Shown: one piece after another, positions 20,822-28,511 of the stretch
How the letters are laid out: the number at the start of each line of letters is the position of its first letter
How positions within the stretch are numbered: position 1 is the stretch's first letter
Assembly (NCBI GenBank): GCA_031405895.1
Contig: JANOFL010000082.1
Span: 1-44,045 of the forward strand
Length of the DNA stretch: 44,045 nucleotides
Origin: BJ22 sp031405895
GTDB taxonomy: Bacteria; Planctomycetota; Planctomycetia; Pirellulales; Pirellulaceae
Direction: 5' to 3'
Made by a program: the position numbers and the translations under genes
Notes under the pieces: generated by a model
Told to the model about the DNA's origin: nothing
What the model saw: the letters and a program-made list of their open reading frames with translations, nothing else
The model's database searches: none

Positions 20822-21781
20822 TTACGGCGATTGATTGGACTTTCGACTCCGGAGCACTCTCCAAACCACCATGCAAGCCCCGATCGCCACCAAAACAAAC
20901 AGGATTCGAGAACGAACAGACCAGGTTTTTTCAGCGCCTTTTGGTTCGGGAAGTCCGTAGTACGAAAGATACGTGTTCTTTCGAGACTCGCCACTATTGG
21001 CTGTCATGTTATAAGTATACTGATCAAATGTATGCATTGGACCCGAGGGCTGTGGTATTCCTAGCTTGACGTCTTCGCAGTAGAGAACGCCGTTATTCCT
21101 GACCCAAGTTCCCGTCAAGGTCTCGCGCTGTCCACCTTGATAACTCATCTGAAATTTTCGCGGAAGCCAATCGATTGACTCGTCCACTTCCATTTGTACA
21201 TCTAGCTCAACTTGCGGACTTAATGCAGGCAAGGAACCTGCAGGTATTCGGAACTTCACTAACGCTGTTCTGGGGTTGCTTCCCGAAAGTTCAATTGAAT
21301 CAAGATTCTCTTCCGAAAAAATCGCCATTGGCAGAATGTAAAAAATTGCACCGAATGGGTTTCGCAATAGTCGGTCTGCTATTGATTCATACGCCTCGGT
21401 TCCCGGGAAATCGACTTCGGTCAATATCCATCGATCGGAGTTCTGTTCAATTGCGGCAGTATATTGTTTATTAAGCAGTCTTTTTCGAACAAGCCCATCA
21501 CGGGATTCCATTGTTTCAATCGCGCACTCTCCAAAACGTTCCGTTTTGAAACTTGCTCCATGGTGAGGCGTGCCCTCGGGAGCGCCGTCGCGGATCCGAA
21601 AAAAATGCCATTCGACACAGGTGCAGTCACGCGATTTGTCCTCCCATTCTTTCCAACGCTCCGCAATTTCAGAAAACTCAACTTCCTGCGCCGTGAAACC
21701 GCCACGCCGTTCGGATGTCGCCAAAAATGTCGCAGTTAGGACAAATGCCCAAAAGCGAATCAACTTGCAGTTCATGGGCAT
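20822..21781 (-). CDS. Exported membrane protein of unknown function, low GC
   Basis: I do not recognise the family. The protein has about 319 residues with an N-terminal signal (RFWAFVLTATFLATS), a large extracytoplasmic part with some beta pattern and a Cys pair (RDCTCVEW), and a C-terminal helix (ILFVLVAIGACMVVWRVLR) followed by basic residues. This looks like a protein anchored at its C-terminus. Two ATG codons, 21781 and 21775, are possible starts. The gene is much poorer in GC than its surroundings (51 of 120 bases in lines 21241-21360), suggesting later acquisition. It ends 4 bp before the DUF1559 start, so the two are probably translated from one message. Confidence 0.8.
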   Translation of the reverse strand: MPMNCKLIRFWAFVLTATFLATSERRGGFTAQEVEFSEIAERWKEWEDKSRDCTCVEWHFFRIRDGAPEGTPHHGASFKTERFGECAIETMESRDGLVRKRLLNKQYTAAIEQNSDRWILTEVDFPGTEAYESIADRLLRNPFGAIFYILPMAIFSEENLDSIELSGSNPRTALVKFRIPAGSLPALSPQVELDVQMEVDESIDWLPRKFQMSYQGGQRETLTGTWVRNNGVLYCEDVKLGIPQPSGPMHTFDQYTYNMTANSGESRKNTYLSYYGLPEPKGAEKTWSVRSRILFVLVAIGACMVVWRVLRSRKSNQSP

Positions 21782-21939
21782 TTCCAGATCTTCCAAAGCT
21801 GCTGATCGGCGCAAGTTTGAGAAAACGCCTTTCGGCCAATCGCTGAAAGGCGCTATTCTCAACATGAACCAGCCATTGCCGACACCAGATGCACATCAAT
21901 CAAGTACATCGTCAGCCGTCGCAAAAACGAACCGCAATG

Positions 21940-22170
21940 CTAATTCCAGCCATAGCAATTACAATCGGTGTGTCCCGGCCAACCGCATCCGCAGTTGATG
22001 CCGTCAATTGTCCCATCAGGCACGCAAGTACCTTTTGGACATGGGGAAAACCCAACGCAAAAATTGCTTGGGCTCCAGCACCCGCCAACCAGCGGCTCGT
22101 CAGCCACCAATCGCGTCGCGAACAACAAAACGGCGAAGACAGCCGTGGCGTTAATCCAAAACACTTTCAT
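21940..22170 (-). CDS. Small exported Cys-rich protein, unknown function
   Basis: This 76-residue product has a signal peptide (MKVFWINATAVFAVLLFATRL) and then about 50 residues with eight cysteines, many glycines and a double motif GINCGCGWPGHTDCNCYGWN. Eight cysteines would allow four disulfide bonds. An AGGAG sequence five bases before ATG lies at the end of the preceding MauE-DUF1573 gene, whose stop is one base from this start, so the two are very likely coupled. The coupling to a redox-type membrane protein suggests that the product needs disulfide formation. It could be a small exported structural or signalling peptide, but no known family is evident. Confidence 0.8.
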   Translation of the reverse strand: MKVFWINATAVFAVLLFATRLVADEPLVGGCWSPSNFCVGFSPCPKGTCVPDGTIDGINCGCGWPGHTDCNCYGWN

Positions 22171-22171
22171 T

Positions 22172-23020
22172 TCAATCTCCTTTTGACATGCCGACAAAAT
22201 TCACTGCCACCCGAAACTGCTCCGGGTGATCCAGGAAAAGTTCGATCCGCTCCCGAAGCGGACCGGATTCGCGGGGCTTGATAATCAGCGCCCGCGAAAT
22301 ACGCGAATGAGCGGGAAGCACAACCGTCGTTGGGTCGTCCCGGAAATCAAAACAGCGGCAGGAGTGCGAAATGCCGATGATTCTCGCGGGGAATGACGAC
22401 GTGTTGTGCAGTTCGACTTCGCCGCTGCATTCCTCGCCGACTTTCAATGGATCGGTGACCGAAACGGTTGCTTGAATCTTCGGCTCACCGAGAACGACGG
22501 ACCGGAGCGGCGCCGCAATGGGAAACTGGATCGCCAACATGACGACCAGGAACAGTCCGACGCCGGCGACCTGTCCACGACGCATAGGAGACAAGGAACG
22601 CCAGACCGAAGCGAGGTGGCTTGGACCGTTGTCGAGCAGGCCGTGACGGTGGCCGACGAACAGCAGCCAGATGACCAGACCGATGTCGAGCATCACGAAG
22701 TACCAGATTGGCAACTCGAGACTGCCCGAACAACCGCAGGACGAATAGCCGAGCATCCAGCGGATGGACGAGAAAACAGCGAACGCGGCGAAGACCGCGA
22801 GGTTGACCAGAATCAGCAGGCGGTGGTCTTTTGCACTGAAATTGATCCAAGCCAGGGCAAAATCAAATGCCACGCTGATCCAGAGTATCGACTTCGGCAG
22901 TCCGACTCGGATGTCTGCGAATGGATCGGTTACCAGCATCCAGAGCTTGGCTATCGCCATCTCGGACAAAAGTAGCCCGATCAGAAACAACGTGATCTGG
23001 ATGGCGCGTGGGGTGCCCAT
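22172..23020 (-). CDS. MauE/DoxX-type redox membrane protein with C-terminal DUF1573 domain
   Basis: The protein has 282 residues. The first ~170 form a four-to-five-helix membrane domain with the SSCGCSG motif (Cys95, Cys97) seen in MauE-like proteins, which are thought to support disulfide formation or periplasmic maturation. The rest is a DUF1573-type domain (CSGEVELHNTSSFPARIIGISHSCRCF) with Cys221 and Cys223. I chose ATG 23020, since the upstream open frame to 23356 covers REP sequence. It leads a likely operon with the Cys-rich 76-residue gene, the low-GC membrane gene and the DUF1559 gene. DUF1573 Cys221 aligns with the in-frame TGA of the gene at 19063. Confidence 0.82.
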   Translation of the reverse strand: MGTPRAIQITLFLIGLLLSEMAIAKLWMLVTDPFADIRVGLPKSILWISVAFDFALAWINFSAKDHRLLILVNLAVFAAFAVFSSIRWMLGYSSCGCSGSLELPIWYFVMLDIGLVIWLLFVGHRHGLLDNGPSHLASVWRSLSPMRRGQVAGVGLFLVVMLAIQFPIAAPLRSVVLGEPKIQATVSVTDPLKVGEECSGEVELHNTSSFPARIIGISHSCRCFDFRDDPTTVVLPAHSRISRALIIKPRESGPLRERIELFLDHPEQFRVAVNFVGMSKGD

Positions 23021-23338
23021 AAAAAGGCGTTCCCTGAAAGCGACTGCGACGACGTTGAGGCTGGAAGTGTCGAGGCAACCGGGATTGTACCCGCGTTTCA
23101 GAGAGAGAGACGTGCGCGAAGATTTTAGCAAAATTTTTCCTGAAGGGCACATCGCGGGTGGTGAATCAGTCGGGAATTCGCGGGGATTTCGGACGGGGAG
23201 GAATTTTTTCGAGTTCCGGATTTTGTTCCTGGATTCTGGGTGCAAGCACGCGGCGAAAAGGAGACTTGGCGATTGGCTCGCTGGGTTCGGCTCTTGTAGC
23301 GGCACCGCGTGAGCCGTCCGGCCGCGCGGATGGAAATC

Positions 23339-23501
23339 GTAGAGCAATTGTCCCAATTGCTCCGGCCACCTGCTCCGGACACTCTGTTAATGCCTTGCCC
23401 ACATCTGTGCGCGAGGACGTCTGGATAGTCCTGACCAACGGCCCGAAATTCTGCGGGGAGGAGCAACCTGCGGGGAGGAGCAATTGGGACAATTGCTCTA
23501 C
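23339..23501. repeat. REP units 4 and 5, downstream of the RAYT gene
   Basis: Unit 4 (23339-23362) has arms GAGCAATTG and CAATTGCTC with the three-base loop TCC. Unit 5 (23478-23501) is its reverse complement in orientation and overlaps the RAYT stop codon: the TAG of 23500-23498 belongs to the GTAG tail of the REP. Just before unit 5 a short direct repeat GGGGAGGAGCAA occurs twice. Confidence 0.9.
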
Positions 23502-24205
23502 GTCAGATCACGACTCCAGAAACGGCATTCGCCCGAACTCAGGCCGGCGCGGGCGGGGTTGCTGGCGATGTAGTTCTGGTATCCCTCAAACGATTCTGCA
23601 TTGCGGACAAGATGGTCAAATGGCTCGGGCTGCCAGAAGGCTCCCTGGAGTCCGGCAAGCCGGTTGATCTTCCGGGCCGAGTAGCGCATCCAGCGATGGC
23701 CAACCAGGGACCTGTCTGTCCCTCCCCGGAACCGGGCCAGCACATGGACATGATTGGGCATCACCACCAGGCAATCGATGTCATGGGTGACGCCTGCGCC
23801 GTGGAGCATCGTTTCAGCGACCAACGCTGAAAGCTTCTGGCGGCGGAGCAGGCAAGCGCCATGGCACTCATCGAGCGCCCGATGGAATAACCGGCTTTTG
23901 AGCGTCCGGAACTCCCGTTGAACGGCGGGGTCATGCCTTGCAAGCTGTTCCACATGGCCAGGTGGCGCGCGATCGGTGACGGGAATCGCGAGCTCGACAG
24001 GAAGCTGTCGGGCGCGCAACCAGGCTTCCAGTTCGCGTCGCCAGCGAAGAATGACTTCACGGGGAAGCGAGTCGTTGGTGCGAAACGTGATGAAGGTCGC
24101 GGCACCGGGCTGGAACCAGTGCGGGAGATTGCGCGAGACGGCGGCGTCAAAGGGCGCGCTGGGATCGAAAGGCTGGAATCCGGGCGGGGGATGGTTTTCT
24201 GGCAT
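23498..24205 (-). CDS. REP-associated tyrosine transposase (RAYT)
   Basis: The 235-residue protein belongs to the IS200/IS605-related Y1 transposase group that acts on REP hairpins. The HUH metal motif is His152-Val-His154 in VVMPNHVHVLARF. Downstream come RYSARKINRLAGLQGAFWQPEPFDHLVRN and YIASNPARAGL, the usual RAYT C-terminal signature. RAYTs are normally single-copy domesticated transposases that bind and nick REP DNA. Here REP hairpins lie directly at both ends: unit 5 contains the stop codon and unit 6 lies 34 bases before the start codon. That arrangement and the concentration of REPs within 18.8-26.3 kb make a functional link likely. Confidence 0.93.
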   Translation of the reverse strand: MPENHPPPGFQPFDPSAPFDAAVSRNLPHWFQPGAATFITFRTNDSLPREVILRWRRELEAWLRARQLPVELAIPVTDRAPPGHVEQLARHDPAVQREFRTLKSRLFHRALDECHGACLLRRQKLSALVAETMLHGAGVTHDIDCLVVMPNHVHVLARFRGGTDRSLVGHRWMRYSARKINRLAGLQGAFWQPEPFDHLVRNAESFEGYQNYIASNPARAGLSSGECRFWSRDLT

Positions 24206-24239
24206 GGCAGTCGATTGGAAGGGAAAAGAGGAAAAAGAC

Positions 24240-24406
24240 GAGCAATTGGGACAATTGCTCTACGGCTGGATTGTAGAGCAATTGTCCCCAATTGCTCCAG
24301 TATCGCGGGAAAGGAGTGCTTTCGTCGAAGGTTGCTGCCTGAGACGGCGGGAGTGCCGTCGGGAACCAGGGGCTGCGAAGACGAGCAATTGGGACAATTG
24401 CTCTAC
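24240..24406. repeat. REP units 6-8, upstream of the RAYT gene
   Basis: Units 6 (24240-24263) and 7 (24273-24297) face each other in opposite orientations with nine bases between, the layout of a BIME pair. Unit 8 (24383-24406) ends one base before the stop codon of the metallo-hydrolase gene. Units 5 and 8 share the extended flank CTCTACGTCAGA. Confidence 0.9.
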
Positions 24407-24407
24407 G

Positions 24408-25175
24408 TCAGAGCCGCATGACTTCCGTCGCCCGGTCGCGGTGGGAGAGGTAGAGCTGGAAGCGGTCGCCGAGGAGCTGGCGGGAGGTTTTGAGCGCGAC
24501 CTGGGGGCGGTTGTTTTCGGCTGAGAGATGGCAGAGGCAGGCCCAGCGGAGGTTGTCCCGCGCGGCGTGCAGCAGTGCGGCCGCTTCGCGGTTGGAGAGG
24601 TGCCCGCGCGGGCCGCGGATGCGACGCTTGAGCTCGGGAGTGTAGGGTCCGTTCTCCAGCATGACTTCGTCGTAGTTGCTTTCGAGCACCACCGCGTCGA
24701 GCGAACAGAGCAGGTCGCGGAGGCCGTCGAACTCGTGGCCGAGGTCGGTCAGGATCCCGACCCGGTGCCGGCCATCGGAGATCACAAACGCCACGCCATC
24801 CGCGCCGTCGTGGGGGGTCGGGATCGAGGAGACCGTAAGCGGGCCGAATTCGAGCGTGTCACCGGCCGTGAAGTGCCTGACTCCCGCGCCGAGCTGGCCG
24901 AGGTTGCACCAGCGGCGGACGTGATGCAGCGTCGGCTCAGTGACATGGACCGGCAAGCCGAACTTGCGGTGGTAGATGCCGAGGTTCTGGGCGTGGTCGC
25001 GGTGATCGTGGGTGATCAGCAGCCCGGCGCTTTCGCGGATTTCGTAGCCGTGGTCATACAGCCGCTTCTCGGCCTGGCTGCCACTGATTCCGGCGTCGAT
25101 CACCAGCTGGGTCCCGCCGCTGGCGACGAAGAAGCAGTTCCCACAACTGCCCGACTGGAGGACGATGACATCCAT
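24408..25175 (-). CDS. Metallo-beta-lactamase-fold hydrolase (YycJ/WalJ-like)
   Basis: The 255-residue protein carries the metal motif THDHRDH (His56, Asp57, His58, Asp60, His61), further ligand candidates in PTPHD and DLGH, and the start VLQSGSCGNCFFV typical of the YycJ-type MBL hydrolases. Later segments LESNYDEVMLENGPY, RGHLSNREAA and LCHLSAENNRP fit the same family. Members are thought to be nucleases or phosphodiesterases linked to DNA repair or cell-wall signalling; the exact reaction is not settled. ATG 25175 gives the family N-terminus, whereas the open frame to 25292 is unsupported. Confidence 0.9.
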   Translation of the reverse strand: MDVIVLQSGSCGNCFFVASGGTQLVIDAGISGSQAEKRLYDHGYEIRESAGLLITHDHRDHAQNLGIYHRKFGLPVHVTEPTLHHVRRWCNLGQLGAGVRHFTAGDTLEFGPLTVSSIPTPHDGADGVAFVISDGRHRVGILTDLGHEFDGLRDLLCSLDAVVLESNYDEVMLENGPYTPELKRRIRGPRGHLSNREAAALLHAARDNLRWACLCHLSAENNRPQVALKTSRQLLGDRFQLYLSHRDRATEVMRL

Positions 25176-25286
25176 GTGCGAAAAGGGATCGACGACAGCT
25201 GAGCGACTGGACCGTGGGCCGACCGTGGATTGTTGCAGGAGCGGTCCGGTGGAGCAATCGCGGCCGAGATACCGATCGTCAGGCCA

Positions 25287-25318
25287 CGACACGGAGGGCT
25301 GACGCCCTGCCGCTCGCC
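25287..25318 (+). repeat. Short dispersed repeat (GGACACGGAGGGCT family), copy b
   Basis: Near-identical to copy a at 5743 from ACACGGAGGGCT to CCGCTCGCC, with the internal palindrome GGGCTGACGCCC. It lies between the EF-hand gene and the metallo-hydrolase gene. Confidence 0.85.
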
Positions 25319-25364
25319 GGCTAGCGTAAAGCGGGTCGTCGAAACCGGCAGTTGAGTCGGCCGG

Positions 25365-25976
25365 TCAGTTTCCGCCGCGGCCGCCACCGCCGCCGCGACG
25401 ACCAGCGCCGCCTGGGCCGCCAGCGCCACTTGGACCGCCGGGCAAACCCCCGCGGAGCTGACGTCCCTGGGGCATGAGCTGGGTGCCGATGAGCTGGTCT
25501 TCAGTTGTATTGCTGCCGGGCGCGCACTGGGCCGCGCCGGCCTGGCTGACGGGCAGACCGGCAGTGCCGGACTGGCTGAGCGCTGCGAACTGGACGGCCT
25601 GCTGGGCCAGCTGGGCCTGGGCTTCGGCATAGAGCATTTCCAGGCAAGGCAACAGTTCCGCCTGGTTGAGCGCCTGATCGCCATCGGTGTCGTACCGCTG
25701 GATCAGCCGGGCCGTGTAGGCTGCGGCAAGCTCGGCCGGAGTCGCTCCTCCCGTGGCGGTACCGGATCCGATGCCGGTTCCTGGCGCGACGGCAAATGCT
25801 TCATCGCCTGCAGCGGGTTGCTGCCCGGCCGCTCCGGGACCGCCCGGAATGAAGGGGGGGCTGTTGCCACCGGGCTTCCGTGGTCCGCCACCTCCGCCGG
25901 GTCCCTGGGCTTCGACCATTGCGCTCAGCGAAACGGCCAACAACAACACGCCCAGCGTCTGGCAGCAACGACTCAT
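25365..25976 (-). CDS. Secreted EF-hand protein with Gly/Pro-rich flanks
   Basis: The 203-residue protein has a signal peptide (TLGVLLLAVSLSAMVEAQ), a Gly/Pro-rich stretch, and one canonical EF-hand loop (DTDGDQALNQAE, residues 96-107). A Gln/Ala-rich helix follows, and the C-terminus consists almost only of Gly and Arg. Single EF-hand exported proteins of this kind are frequent in planctomycetes and probably bind calcium outside the cytoplasm. No catalytic domain is visible. The low-complexity ends make homology searching difficult. It is followed downstream by the dispersed repeat at 25287. Confidence 0.82.
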   Translation of the reverse strand: MSRCCQTLGVLLLAVSLSAMVEAQGPGGGGGPRKPGGNSPPFIPGGPGAAGQQPAAGDEAFAVAPGTGIGSGTATGGATPAELAAAYTARLIQRYDTDGDQALNQAELLPCLEMLYAEAQAQLAQQAVQFAALSQSGTAGLPVSQAGAAQCAPGSNTTEDQLIGTQLMPQGRQLRGGLPGGPSGAGGPGGAGRRGGGGGRGGN

Positions 25977-26176
25977 TTTTTTTCTCCCTGTTCACGACCC
26001 GAGAAAAATGTCTTGCCCCCGGCTTCTCCAACGATTCTACGGACCGGTTACCGAAAAAGCCCGGCCAAAACCGGGTATTCCGGCAAATCCTTCGCTTGCC
26101 GAGACCGGAGGCCTGCACTCCCTGCGGCTGGTTCGAGATTTCAATGTGGCCTGCCGAAAGGTGAGTAACGCAGAAA

Positions 26177-26310
26177 AGCAGTTGGGACAACTGCGCTACT
26201 TTCCAAAATGTAGAACAGTTGTCCTCAACTGTTCGTCAGGCGGCAGGTTTTTTTGCCTTCTGAAAACGGTGGGAAACTGCGCGGTCGAGCAGTTGGGACA
26301 ACTGCTCTAC
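26177..26310. repeat. REP units 9-11, covarying CAGTTG subfamily, within a 341-bp gap
   Basis: Unit 9 (26177-26199), unit 10 (26210-26234, reverse orientation) and unit 11 (26287-26310) have arms GAGCAGTTG / CAACTGCTC or close variants, with loop GGA. Relative to units 1-8, A is changed to G in one arm and T to C in the other, so the stem still pairs. The rest of the gap 25977-26317 shows no gene. Confidence 0.9.
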
Positions 26311-26317
26311 ATTCGGG

Positions 26318-26953
26318 TCATTCCTGCTTGTTGTCGCCAGTGCGAAGATTGGTCGAACGGTCGATGCGCCGACGAAGCCGGTCGCCGAAAAAGCCGACAT
26401 CGCCCGTGGTGCCAACGCGGCGATGATCGCCACCTGAGACGGCCTGACCGAACCATTTCGAACTGGCATGCGCGGCAAGGGAGCCCGTCGACAAGCGGTC
26501 GGCCAGTTCGCCCCAGGCCAGTTCGGGATAGACGCCCCGGGCCCGGAAACCCATTTCCGCGCTGATCGGCAGCGGAGCGAACAGCAGCGTGTAACAGGTG
26601 AACGAAACGAACAGGAATCCCACCGCCAGCGCGCCGATGGACCGGCCAACCAGCTCAACGACCGGATGAAAGCGCAGCCGGTAACGCGACAGCAGTTCGG
26701 TAATCCCACGCAACGCGATGAACGAAAAGGCGAACAGCAGCCAGATCGCTACAAAGTCCACGACGTTGACCCAGCTGGGATCCAGCCGCAGCATCGTGTT
26801 GGAAACGTTGGTGAAGAAACTCGTTGCGATCAGCCCGGCCAGCACGAGGTTGACCAGCGTGATCAGGTTGCTCCAGGCACCCAGCCACCAGTTGGAAGCG
26901 GCGATGATCAAGCCGATCGCGATCAGGATCGACAGCCAGACGGTTCCCGACAT
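26318..26953 (-). CDS. CvpA family membrane protein
   Basis: The 211-residue protein has four hydrophobic helices. The order helix, NLITLVNLVLAGLIATSFF, DFVAIWLLFAFSFIALRGITELLSRY, then VVELVGRSIGALAVGFLFVSFTCY resembles CvpA/colicin V production proteins, a widespread but poorly understood inner-membrane family. A soluble, charged C-terminal tail of about 70 residues follows. ATG 26953 is used because upstream codons fall in repeat sequence. It lies downstream of the pilT/GspE-like group on the same strand, separated by a repeat mosaic, so co-transcription is possible but not shown. Confidence 0.75.
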   Translation of the reverse strand: MSGTVWLSILIAIGLIIAASNWWLGAWSNLITLVNLVLAGLIATSFFTNVSNTMLRLDPSWVNVVDFVAIWLLFAFSFIALRGITELLSRYRLRFHPVVELVGRSIGALAVGFLFVSFTCYTLLFAPLPISAEMGFRARGVYPELAWGELADRLSTGSLAAHASSKWFGQAVSGGDHRRVGTTGDVGFFGDRLRRRIDRSTNLRTGDNKQE

Positions 26954-26980
26954 GAAATCAGTTCTCTCTTGAGGGACAAG

Positions 26981-27064
26981 GGGGTCAGACACCATTTCAC
27001 TCCGGCGACCTCGTGAAATCCGGTTCACTTGCTCGCGCTGCGTGCTGGTATTGTGTCAGACCCC
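26981..27064. repeat. Repeat mosaic with GGGGTCAGACAC / GTGTCAGACCCC ends
   Basis: Outer ends are of the GGGGTC family (compare 3663 and 9695). Inside are a hairpin TTTCAC / GTGAAA and, at 27028-27053, half of the AATACCAGCCCG element seen at 14235 and 33138. The stop codon of the gene at 27056 lies within the right end, so its last residues are encoded by repeat sequence. Confidence 0.7.
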
Positions 27065-28378
27065 TGGTTTGGGCGGAGCGAGGACGCGCTGCATTTCCTC
27101 CAGTGAAGTCACTCCCTGGGCGGCCAGCAGGGCCATCTCTTCCATCAGCGCGATCTGGCCCTCGTTGAGAGCGGCCTCCTGGAGGCGCTCGGGGCGCGAT
27201 TCACCCGCGGCAACGAGCTTGCGCAATCCCTCGCCGACTTCAAACATCTCGAACACGCCAGTCCGGCCGCTGTAGCCCGTCCCGTAGCACAGCTCGCAGG
27301 GCGGCACGGGGTTGCCTTTCTCGTCGACATCTTCGGCCCGCCAGAGTTTGGGCCGCCAGAACTGGCGAATCCGGCCGGCCGGGAAACCCAGTCTGGCGAG
27401 CAGCTGGGGCGAGGGCGGATAGGCTTCGCGACAGCCTTTGCAAAGCTTGCGGACCAGTCGCATCGTCAGCATGACCTTGAGTGCCGCGGAAAGCTTGCCC
27501 AGGCTGGGCTTCATCGCGATCAGCTGGCCCAACGCATCGGCCGAGCCGCGAGCCGGCCGGCGCGTGATGACCATCAGCTTTTTCTGCCGCACCAGGTCGA
27601 GCATCTGGTCGAGCCCGGGTCCATCCTCCAGTTCGGGAAAGGCCAGCACGTTGGGCTCTTTCAGCAGCAGCTGCGGGACCGGCGAAAACGAAGTCTGGCC
27701 GTCGGCCGGGTTCCACGTCACGCGGTTAACGTTGATGACCTCGGGTTCCTCGCGGCCGGCCGCTTCGAGCACATAGTAATCGCGCATGTAGCGGTCGCCC
27801 GCGGCGAGAAACGCCCGCCAACAGGTCGTGAAGCCCTCGCCTGCGACGGCGGCGCAGACGACGAGGCCTTCATCGCCATTGAGAATTTCGGCGAGCCGCT
27901 TTTTCATCTGCTCGCGCATGCCAAGGTCGGTCACCGTCTCGAGCGGATCGCGTTTGCGACCAACATGGATCGCCACCCGCTCGCCGGACTTGACTCCCTG
28001 GCTGATGACGCGGAATTCGTAGCGCTTCTTCTCGAACAGAGCCCGGAACTTGCCCTCCTGGCGGTTGCGGCGGTCCTGCCAGTTCATTCCGGCCAGCTGC
28101 TTGAGGCTGGCGAGCAGGGGATCGCCCGCGCCGCGGTCCATGCCGGCCTGGTTGAGCCAGAGCCCGTCGATCTGGTAGCGAAAGGGAACTGCCTGGGCCG
28201 TGAAGTCAAAAACCGCCGTGTCGACCCGCCGCAGGATCAGGTCAACGCACATCAGCGTCATCAGCGGGTAGCCCTCGGTCAGCTCGACCCCCTCGCGGTT
28301 GGCTCGCTGTTCCTCGGCGGTTGCCCCGGCCGCCTCAAATTCGATCGGCGGCAGTTCAATCTGTTTGTTCTTGGCCAT
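27056..28378 (-). CDS. GspE/PilB-like ATPase homologue lacking a functional P-loop
   Basis: The 440-residue protein follows the GspE/PilB plan. It keeps the four-cysteine zinc site (Cys313, Cys316, Cys361, Cys364) and the family-specific CELCYGTGYSGRTGVFEMF ending. At the Walker A position it reads AVAGEGFTT (177-185) instead of GxxGSGKTT, so the lysine that holds ATP phosphate is absent. The Walker B and His-box motifs are also not recognisable. It is therefore probably a non-hydrolysing relative, perhaps a structural partner of the motor. It lies downstream of pilT and a second protein with the same loss. The repeat at 27064 has overrun its 3' end. Confidence 0.85.
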   Translation of the reverse strand: MAKNKQIELPPIEFEAAGATAEEQRANREGVELTEGYPLMTLMCVDLILRRVDTAVFDFTAQAVPFRYQIDGLWLNQAGMDRGAGDPLLASLKQLAGMNWQDRRNRQEGKFRALFEKKRYEFRVISQGVKSGERVAIHVGRKRDPLETVTDLGMREQMKKRLAEILNGDEGLVVCAAVAGEGFTTCWRAFLAAGDRYMRDYYVLEAAGREEPEVINVNRVTWNPADGQTSFSPVPQLLLKEPNVLAFPELEDGPGLDQMLDLVRQKKLMVITRRPARGSADALGQLIAMKPSLGKLSAALKVMLTMRLVRKLCKGCREAYPPSPQLLARLGFPAGRIRQFWRPKLWRAEDVDEKGNPVPPCELCYGTGYSGRTGVFEMFEVGEGLRKLVAAGESRPERLQEAALNEGQIALMEEMALLAAQGVTSLEEMQRVLAPPKPGV

Positions 28379-28511
28379 CAGTCGCGGTTCCCGCCGGGCA
28401 AATGAATTGGCACGGCGCGTGGGGCTTCGGTTGGTGGTTTGCGGTCGTTGTCCATTGTGGACCGTCGCTTACGCTTCCGGCTCGTTGTCATTGGTGGTGA
28501 GTCGGTCCATA

